Origin: an uncultured Legionella sp.
GTDB taxonomy: Bacteria > Pseudomonadota > Gammaproteobacteria > Legionellales > Legionellaceae
NCBI GenBank assembly: GCA_903885895.1
Contig: CAISKC010000360.1
Location: 1 to 11,611, forward strand
DNA: 11,611 nt
Reading direction: 5' to 3'
The notes under the pieces were generated by a model. The model made no database searches, had not been told where the DNA came from, and worked only from the letters and a program-made list of their open reading frames with translations. Position 1 is the stretch's first letter. The number at the start of each line of letters is the position of its first letter. Made by a program: the position numbers and the translations under genes. Of this stretch, positions 7,377 to 11,611 are shown in pieces.

Positions 7377-7405
7377 GGTATAGGAGAAATATTCTGCTAC
7401 GTCAA
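7377..7405 (-). promoter_or_regulatory. Promoter of the kinase-like gene
   Basis: On the minus strand, -35 TTGACG (7405-7400) and -10 TATACC (7382-7377) are 17 bases apart. Transcription would start near 7370, about 30 bases before the ATG at 7340. It overlaps the oppositely directed promoter of the ankyrin gene. Confidence 0.5.
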
Positions 7406-7406
7406 T

Positions 7407-8210
7407 ATGAGAGCCATGACTATGCAAGATCGATTAAGTCAATACACAAGGTCTTTAGATCGCCCCCAAGCAGATCTTGAGAACTTAACACCAATCCAAT
7501 TTGCTGCGAAGCACGGTGTCGTCAGTTTTATTGAAGAGAGATTAGCGTCTAGTGACCCCTGTCAATTGCCGATGATCTTAGAAAAGCAAACTGTACTAGG
7601 TGGGTTTACTGCGTTGCATTTTGCGGTTTTTTTTGGACATATAGCTTGTGCTGATAGGCTATTAAAATACGGTGCTTCGATTTATACACTGACCAATTTA
7701 CAACAATTACCGATTCAATTGGCATTGAACAGCCCACGAAATGATAAAGAAACACAATTTGTATTATTTACACTACTTAATAACGATCCAGAAAATCTCA
7801 ATCATCGCAATCTACTTGGTGATACAGTGGCTCATTTGGCTGCTGCATCCAATCTCACTAACATATTGAAGATCATCAAAGCAAGTAATGAAAACTCTTT
7901 TTGCATAAAAAACAAACAGGGGTTAACCCCTTTATTGATCAGTTTATTGAATCACTCGACAAGTGCCACAAATATTTTGATGGATACACCCGCTGCTTTA
8001 CAAGAAAAAGACGCTAACGAACGTAATGCGTTACACTATGCTGCTCTTTATGGCAATGCGCGAAGTGTTGAAGCATTGTTGCCCTATTTCGATAGGGACT
8101 CCCGTGATAATAATGGCAATAAAGCTTCTGATTATGCTTCACAAAGAAAGGATCCAGCCATGCTGGCAATCCTCGGAGGAACAGGTCCCGAGTTCGTTAC
8201 AAAATCCTAG
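7407..8210 (+). CDS. Ankyrin-repeat protein, candidate effector
   Basis: This 267-residue protein is built almost wholly of ankyrin repeats, a eukaryotic-type protein-binding scaffold often found in secreted effectors of intracellular bacteria. Repeats can be seen at about 27-49 (LTPIQFAAKHG), 66-95 (GFTALHFAVFFGH), 99-127 (degenerate), 138-167 (GDTVAHLAAAS), 171-200 (GLTPLLISLL) and 206-235 (ERNALHYAALYGN). A partial last repeat is NGNKASDYA. There is no catalytic domain, signal peptide or membrane segment. The start is uncertain. ATGs at 7407, 7416 and 7422 are all in frame, and GAGAG at 7409-7413 is well placed for 7422, while AGGAGA at 7382 is too far from 7407. The TTG at 7353 lies inside the promoter. 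The stop codon TAG (8208-8210) is contributed by a TA-flanked palindromic element, so the original C-terminus may have been altered. Confidence 0.85.
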   Translation: MRAMTMQDRLSQYTRSLDRPQADLENLTPIQFAAKHGVVSFIEERLASSDPCQLPMILEKQTVLGGFTALHFAVFFGHIACADRLLKYGASIYTLTNLQQLPIQLALNSPRNDKETQFVLFTLLNNDPENLNHRNLLGDTVAHLAAASNLTNILKIIKASNENSFCIKNKQGLTPLLISLLNHSTSATNILMDTPAALQEKDANERNALHYAALYGNARSVEALLPYFDRDSRDNNGNKASDYASQRKDPAMLAILGGTGPEFVTKS

Positions 8211-8293
8211 AGGCTGTTGACAATTATCTTCAGATTCCTATGTGCTGGGGCTTTTCCGCGGGACGTAGGAATCTGAATTGTCAACAGACTCTA
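8208..8293. mobile_element. MITE-like palindromic element with TA flanks
   Basis: An element of 82 bases (8210-8291) begins with GAGGCTGTTGACAATT and ends with its near-perfect complement AATTGTCAACAGACTC. It is flanked on both sides by TA (8208-8209 and 8292-8293). An inner pair CAGATTCCTA (8231-8240) and TAGGAATCTG (8266-8275) extends the stem. The left arm carries five extra bases (ATCTT, 8226-8230) that the right arm lacks. A TA duplication is what Tc1/mariner-IS630-type transposases make, so I infer a non-autonomous miniature element mobilised by such an enzyme. The RNA hairpin could also stop transcription from the two converging genes. No transposase is encoded. Confidence 0.6.
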
Positions 8294-8656
8294 ATATTTT
8301 AACTCTATTACCATCACAGAAATGGCGTGCTTCGAAAGGTTTTGGTCTGAATGTAGCTCATTCGGTACATCCTTTTTCAGATAATATGCCTGGTTTTTTT
8401 TGAAATGAAGATAATGTATTTTTCCTTTATCATTTTTAACCTTTAAAGTACCATCAGTTAAAGCCACAACGACACGATCATATTCATGACGATGCATCGC
8501 AAGTGTTTTTTTTGTACTAGGATAAACAATGGTTTTCCAGACATTTACTTTCGAATTTTGAAACTGTTGAATACGATGTGTCGTGGCAGCATGACCAAAA
8601 CTTAATGAACTGAAGCATGTTAAAACAAAACCCATTGCATAAAATCTCTTACTCAT
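8291..8656 (-). CDS. Small exported cupin-domain protein
   Basis: This 121-residue protein starts with a signal peptide (Met-Ser-Lys-Arg, hydrophobic core, cleavage after GHA at residue 23), so it is probably periplasmic or secreted. The rest is a single cupin barrel. MHRHEYDRVVVALTDGTLKV (54-73) gives the first metal-binding motif (H55, H57, D60 in the place of the usual Glu), and YYLKKDVPNELHSDQN (91-106) gives a second-motif histidine (H102). The substrate is unknown; cupins range from metal-dependent enzymes to binding proteins. I place the start at ATG 8656 because AGGAG lies 8 bases upstream. A GTG at 8665 overlaps that ribosome binding site. The stop TAG (8293-8291) is formed by the end of the MITE-like element. 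It is the second gene after the FMN reductase. Confidence 0.75.
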   Translation of the reverse strand: MSKRFYAMGFVLTCFSSLSFGHAATTHRIQQFQNSKVNVWKTIVYPSTKKTLAMHRHEYDRVVVALTDGTLKVKNDKGKIHYLHFKKNQAYYLKKDVPNELHSDQNLSKHAISVMVIELKY

Positions 8657-8667
8657 AATTGTCACTC

Positions 8668-9213
8668 CTAATGATGTTTTTGAATATTTTGTGCGAACTT
8701 TTCAATGAATGTTTTGAGAAAGTCTCGCGTAGCAGGTACTGTCATTTCAAAATCATCATTAATGAGCCCTTCTTGATGGACCAAGTATACCTCAGGACGA
8801 GCAAAAAAAATGGCGCCTAATGCGACCATAATACTGCGCATATGTGATTGCGCTACAGCGGTTCCGATGACGCCTGGACTAGTCCCAATAGATGTCATCA
8901 GTTTGCCATCCCACACAGATTGCCCCATAGGACGTGTTCCCCAATCAATGACATTTTTTACCACACCAGGGATTGATCGATTATATTCCGGTATCACCCA
9001 TAAAACCGCATCTGCATCTTGTATTGCTTGTTTGAAGCGTTGAACCGAGCTGGGTAAATTAGTTTCGAGATCTTGATTATATAAAGGTATATCATCAATA
9101 GCAGCGATTGAAAAATTAAGCGACGGGTGTCCTAGTTTGATGAGAGCCTGCGCCAATCGGCGATTCAGTGAGGCTTGGCGTAAACTTCCGACAATGATAG
9201 CAATTTTAAGCAT
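8668..9213 (-). CDS. NAD(P)H-dependent FMN reductase family protein
   Basis: This 181-residue flavodoxin-like cytoplasmic oxidoreductase belongs to the NADPH_dep_FMN_reductase group (quinone, azo-dye or chromate reductases such as ChrR/YieF). Signature elements are GSLRQASLNRRLA (9-21), binding the FMN phosphate, and PEYNRSIPGVVKNVIDW (75-91), the family hallmark contacting the isoalloxazine ring. GTSPG (110-114) is also present. The length matches the family. I chose ATG 9213 (MLKIAIIVGS), preceded by GGGA, because it puts the first beta strand at residue 3. An in-frame ATG at 9228 lacks a ribosome binding site. Its stop codon TAG is embedded in the TAGGAG ribosome binding site of the cupin gene, so the two form an operon. 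The electron acceptor in the cell is unknown; a protective quinone reductase role is likely. Confidence 0.9.
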   Translation of the reverse strand: MLKIAIIVGSLRQASLNRRLAQALIKLGHPSLNFSIAAIDDIPLYNQDLETNLPSSVQRFKQAIQDADAVLWVIPEYNRSIPGVVKNVIDWGTRPMGQSVWDGKLMTSIGTSPGVIGTAVAQSHMRSIMVALGAIFFARPEVYLVHQEGLINDDFEMTVPATRDFLKTFIEKFAQNIQKHH

Positions 9214-9551
9214 ATATATCCCATCCATAGAAAATGATTCAAACTTTGCATGATATTATGGTATGAGTCAAGTGTGACGATTTCTAAGGGTGAGATTAAA
9301 ACTGCTGTCGTCATTGCTAACGCTCGCAATGACGGTTAATCACACCCGATTTCACATAAGTCTCTTGACTACCCATTTATTCTTCGTTAATGTTGCCAAA
9401 AATAATAAATATACACCATGTGCAAATTTTCTAGTTGGTTCGGTGCTGCCGATCCTTTGTCTACCCTACCGTTCAAACTACATGTACGGTGAATAAGGCC
9501 TAGTGTATCCACAATAAAAATTGTGTATAGAATATAATAAGGAAATTTTTC
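9214..9551. other. Divergent intergenic region between FMN reductase and the coiled-coil operon
   Basis: These 338 bases contain no gene I can support. They carry the palindromic repeat at 9288-9347 and a small perfect inverted repeat CACAAT-AAAA-ATTGTG (9510-9525) that could be an operator just upstream of the coiled-coil operon. The ribosome binding site AAGGAA (9539-9544) of the next gene is also here. No clearly convincing -35/-10 pair was found for either gene; TTGACT (9365-9370) with TAATGT 17 bases later is the best weak candidate. Confidence 0.5.
9288..9347. repeat. Palindromic intergenic repeat with nested stems
   Basis: The outer arms GGGTGAGATTAA (9288-9299) and TTAATCACACCC (9336-9347) pair with one mismatch. 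The inner arms CGTCATTGC (9309-9317) and GCAATGACG (9326-9334) pair perfectly around an 8-base loop. Nine unpaired bases on the left make the element asymmetric. The CGTCATTGC core resembles palindromic repeats scattered through many proteobacterial genomes. I infer a dispersed repeat rather than a gene-specific site. It lies between divergent transcription units. Confidence 0.6.
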
Positions 9552-10403
9552 ATGTTTGGCATGCAAGCCTTTCTGGCTACAAGTCTTGGCAGTCTGTTGA
9601 CTTATGTGATGATTAGCGCAGCGCTTTTGGGTATTGCTTATTTTTGTTATAGCAGACTGCGTCAACAGCATGCTCAAAATCAAAATGCTGAATTTGCTCC
9701 CATTAGACAAGAGCGAGAACAACGTGATATTCAAGTGCAAGAACATGTTGCCGATTCCTTAAGCATACAAGAAAACGCAAATCAAATTTTGACAGGTATT
9801 CAGCAACAACAAACACATTTGGGATTGCTTATTCAAGATTTTGATCTTGTTCTAGGAAATGTTCAAGCAATCGATGCGGATTTGGAACAAACAAATCATA
9901 GTTTGCAAGAGAGGATTATTACACCTATTAGTCAATTGTTACAAAAAATGCAAACGCAATTTCAGGCAATGAGCGAACAATTATCGCGTTTATCCAACGC
10001 TTTTACTGAGTCCAATCAAGCAATTGTGGCGCGAGAACGTGATCTTGCACAAATCGTCCATACCTTTGCTGAGATTGAGGCTAATGCACAAGTCGGCATG
10101 TCGCAACTCAATTCTATTGCAACGATACGTAAATCTCTGCATCGCAAAACTCAAAAGATCAAAGAGCTAGAAAAAACGTTGGCGGAGCTCACAGAAAACC
10201 ATGTTGCACTGGTTGAGATCGCAGATAAACAGGAAAAAATGATTGACGGCATGTTAGGGAGTCCAGAACGCGAGAGAAGAAGTTCGCTGCCTTCTAGTTA
10301 TAAGTATTCCCCTAATTTATTCGAAGGACGACGTCGAAAGTCCGGTACTGGTACTGGTACCCCGCTTACCTCCTATATGGATAATACACAAGGAATGGTC
10401 TAA
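9552..10403 (+). CDS. Membrane-anchored coiled-coil protein, candidate effector
   Basis: I do not recognise this 283-residue protein by family. It has one hydrophobic helix near the N-terminus (about 14-33), followed by a basic/polar turn (YSRLRQQH). A long, glutamine-rich helical region with heptad character runs from about 66 to 232 and probably forms a coiled coil. The tail (236-283) is disordered and basic. The tail contains two Arg-Arg-x-Ser-type motifs (ERRSSLP near 241-247 and RRRKSG near 260-265) and a short Gly-Thr repeat coded by a 6-base tandem repeat. A good ribosome binding site (AAGGAA, 7 bases spacing) precedes ATG 9552. It is the first gene of a two-gene operon with another coiled-coil membrane protein. 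The architecture suggests a protein that tethers or organises a membrane; the host target is inferred. Confidence 0.72.
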   Translation: MFGMQAFLATSLGSLLTYVMISAALLGIAYFCYSRLRQQHAQNQNAEFAPIRQEREQRDIQVQEHVADSLSIQENANQILTGIQQQQTHLGLLIQDFDLVLGNVQAIDADLEQTNHSLQERIITPISQLLQKMQTQFQAMSEQLSRLSNAFTESNQAIVARERDLAQIVHTFAEIEANAQVGMSQLNSIATIRKSLHRKTQKIKELEKTLAELTENHVALVEIADKQEKMIDGMLGSPERERRSSLPSSYKYSPNLFEGRRRKSGTGTGTPLTSYMDNTQGMV

Positions 10404-10405
10404 AC

Positions 10406-11359
10406 ATGGACGCTGTCAATGAAACTGCCCCTATTCTCCCAAGTCTTGACTCTCTGAAAGCTGCCGCCTTAGAGCAAATAATGATTTTGTCTAGACAAAA
10501 AGAAACCCTCCAAGATATCTCCACCGATCTGAATAATTTGATTATCCGCTACAACGCGCAAAAAAGTTATTTGGGATATGCTGCGCATTGGTATGGAGAG
10601 CTATCTTGGTGGTTTAAGCTTATAGTTAGTAGCGTTGTTGCGGGCATTGCGACACTTTTAGCCGTGCCTTGGGTGATCAGTGTTGCGTTGTCTTTGGTGT
10701 CTTCTTTCTTGCTTATCAATCATCATCAAGTGACACAAACACGTGACAGATTGGTTTGTGAGGATTTGCATGCGCAAAATGTCTCTGTCCAAACATCATT
10801 AGATCTATTAAATGCGACGAAAGAAGAGCTTGAAAGAAGTTTGCAAACTTTGTGCCAAATGAATATTGATATGGGTACAGAAAATCTCAGATTACGTAAC
10901 AATATCGACATAGTGACACAACAAGCGGAAGGTTATAAAGAAAAGACCGTTAAACTTCAAAAAACCATTGTCGAGCTCGAAGAAAATGAGCATCTTCTTA
11001 CCACGCAGCTTAGTGCGGTTCAGGAAAAATTGAGCAGTTACGAACGCATGCTAGAGGATGGAACGTTAGCATTTGCCAGAAATAATATGACTTTTCAAGC
11101 ATCAACATTAACCCTTCAAGAAATAAGCTTACAAGCTCAGGAAGTAGTCGGTCGATTTACTCACCAAGTAGATACCTATACTTCGCCTATCCGTCAAGAT
11201 CCTCAAAGTTCACCTGATAGTCATAATGGGGATTCATCTGTTTTAAGTAATGCCGCTACTGCTATGGCTCATACTGCTACAGCGGATCGCTTATTAAAAT
11301 TAAATCAACAACAACAACAACTCCAGACTCCAGTAACTAAAGGCAATGCTTTTAAATAA
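10406..11359 (+). CDS. Coiled-coil protein with bilobed hydrophobic hairpin (inclusion-membrane-like)
   Basis: This 317-residue protein is of unknown family. A helical N-terminal region (14-50) precedes two adjacent transmembrane helices (about 70-87 and 89-105, with a Pro-Trp turn at 88-89). A long coiled coil (about 112-216) and a low-complexity tail with five consecutive glutamines follow (301-305, from CAA repeats at 11306-11320). Two closely spaced helices next to a coiled coil are the layout of chlamydial Inc proteins and some Legionella/Coxiella effectors that insert in the vacuole membrane with both ends in the host cytosol. That likeness is architectural only. The gene starts 2 bases after the preceding stop, so it is co-transcribed; AGGA (10391-10394) is a rather distant ribosome binding site. 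The order hydrophobic hairpin then coiled coil could also suit a bacterial inner-membrane protein. Confidence 0.72.
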   Translation: MDAVNETAPILPSLDSLKAAALEQIMILSRQKETLQDISTDLNNLIIRYNAQKSYLGYAAHWYGELSWWFKLIVSSVVAGIATLLAVPWVISVALSLVSSFLLINHHQVTQTRDRLVCEDLHAQNVSVQTSLDLLNATKEELERSLQTLCQMNIDMGTENLRLRNNIDIVTQQAEGYKEKTVKLQKTIVELEENEHLLTTQLSAVQEKLSSYERMLEDGTLAFARNNMTFQASTLTLQEISLQAQEVVGRFTHQVDTYTSPIRQDPQSSPDSHNGDSSVLSNAATAMAHTATADRLLKLNQQQQQLQTPVTKGNAFK

Positions 11360-11378
11360 TAAATAGAGGGTGGACAAA

Positions 11379-11464
11379 GCACAGCGCGCCCACCAGTTCG
11401 AAAAAATAATTTAACACAGTGGTTCGTTAATGATTATTTCTTCGAACTGGTGGGCACGTCGTGC
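11379..11464. repeat. Long near-perfect hairpin after the coiled-coil operon
   Basis: Two 32-base arms (11379-11410 and 11433-11464) pair with only three mismatches and one G-T pair, including a perfect 15-base stretch, GCCCACCAGTTCGAA with its complement. The spacer continues the stem: TTAAC (11411-11415) pairs with GTTAA (11426-11430) after a 2-base bulge, leaving a 10-base loop. Nearly the whole 86 bases can fold. No T-run follows, so a simple intrinsic terminator is unlikely. A MITE-like element, an RNA-processing hairpin, or the 3' structure of the operon transcript would fit. Confidence 0.65.
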
Positions 11465-11485
11465 AGAGGTATATATCCAAAATTT

Positions 11486-11522
11486 AACCAACATGTATGG
11501 TGATAAAACTCTAATGTTGGTT
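11486..11522. repeat. 9-bp inverted repeat
   Basis: AACCAACAT (11486-11494) and ATGTTGGTT (11514-11522) are exact complements around a 19-base spacer. The repeat lies just right of the long hairpin. Confidence 0.4.
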
Positions 11523-11548
11523 GACCGATTTAGAAAAAATGTTTAAAT

Positions 11549-11587
11549 CTCCTCCGATCCGTTCGTGCTGAGGAGGCGCGTCACGAA
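11549..11587. repeat. Interlocked inverted repeats near the window end
   Basis: CTCCTC (11549-11554) complements GAGGAG (11570-11575), and TTCGTG (11562-11567) complements CACGAA (11582-11587). The two pairs interlock, so only one can form at a time. The TTCGTGCTGAG core resembles dispersed palindromic repeats common between genes of proteobacteria. The element may continue beyond the window. Confidence 0.4.
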
Positions 11588-11611
11588 TACTAAGGTGTGG
11601 TTGTCAGGTCA

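Noticed and set aside
7353..7406. TTG 7353 as start of the ankyrin gene
   Set aside because: It lies between the -35 and -10 boxes of the gene's own likely promoter, so it would not be transcribed.
8208..8293. CRISPR-type or riboswitch reading of the palindromic element
   Set aside because: There is one copy only, no spacers, and it sits at the 3' ends of two converging genes with transposon-like TA flanks.
9533..9538. Perfect TATAAT as -10 box of the coiled-coil operon
   Set aside because: Transcription would then start at about 9545, after the good ribosome binding site at 9539-9544, and no matching -35 box is at the right distance.
9387..9746. Minus-strand frame of 119 codons
   Set aside because: It covers the start and ribosome binding site of the coiled-coil gene on the other strand, has no ribosome binding site and shows no domain.

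Overview
The window looks like chromosomal DNA from an AT-rich gammaproteobacterium that lives inside eukaryotic host cells, probably of the order Legionellales (Coxiella, Legionella, Rickettsiella or Berkiella relatives). This is inference. It rests on a mix of ordinary Gram-negative housekeeping genes (lipopolysaccharide genes, tRNA, MFS pump, MazG) with eukaryotic-like or host-directed proteins (a divergent protein kinase, an ankyrin-repeat protein, two membrane/coiled-coil proteins), and on several palindromic repeats between genes. No species marker is present.

Left part (1-1216): a small minus-strand gene with a good promoter, ribosome binding site and signal peptide stops after 24 codons and looks broken. 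A non-coding stretch of about 460 bases with small repeats follows. Next is an exported PEBP/YbhB-family protein (674-1216, +).

Housekeeping block (1222-5476): a minus-strand two-gene operon encodes a 14-helix DHA2-type MFS efflux pump and a short MazG-type nucleotide pyrophosphohydrolase, joined by an ATGA overlap. tRNA-Arg(CCT) follows on the plus strand with its own promoter. After it comes a plus-strand pair, an O-antigen ligase/polymerase-type membrane protein and a family 9 (heptosyl) glycosyltransferase. These are also joined by an ATGA overlap and most likely act together in lipopolysaccharide assembly.

Accessory, effector-like block (5496-11359): a 614-residue protein with a divergent but apparently catalytically complete eukaryotic-type kinase domain (minus) is divergent from an ankyrin-repeat protein (plus). 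The two have overlapping, mutually exclusive promoters. The ankyrin gene ends in a palindromic, MITE-like element flanked by TA, and that element also supplies the stop codon of the gene converging on it. The converging pair is an NADPH-dependent FMN reductase followed by a small exported cupin. After another palindromic repeat comes a two-gene plus-strand operon of coiled-coil membrane proteins. The second of these has the paired hydrophobic helices typical of inclusion-membrane proteins.

Right end (11360-11611): no gene is visible. This stretch holds a long, almost fully paired hairpin and further smaller inverted repeats.
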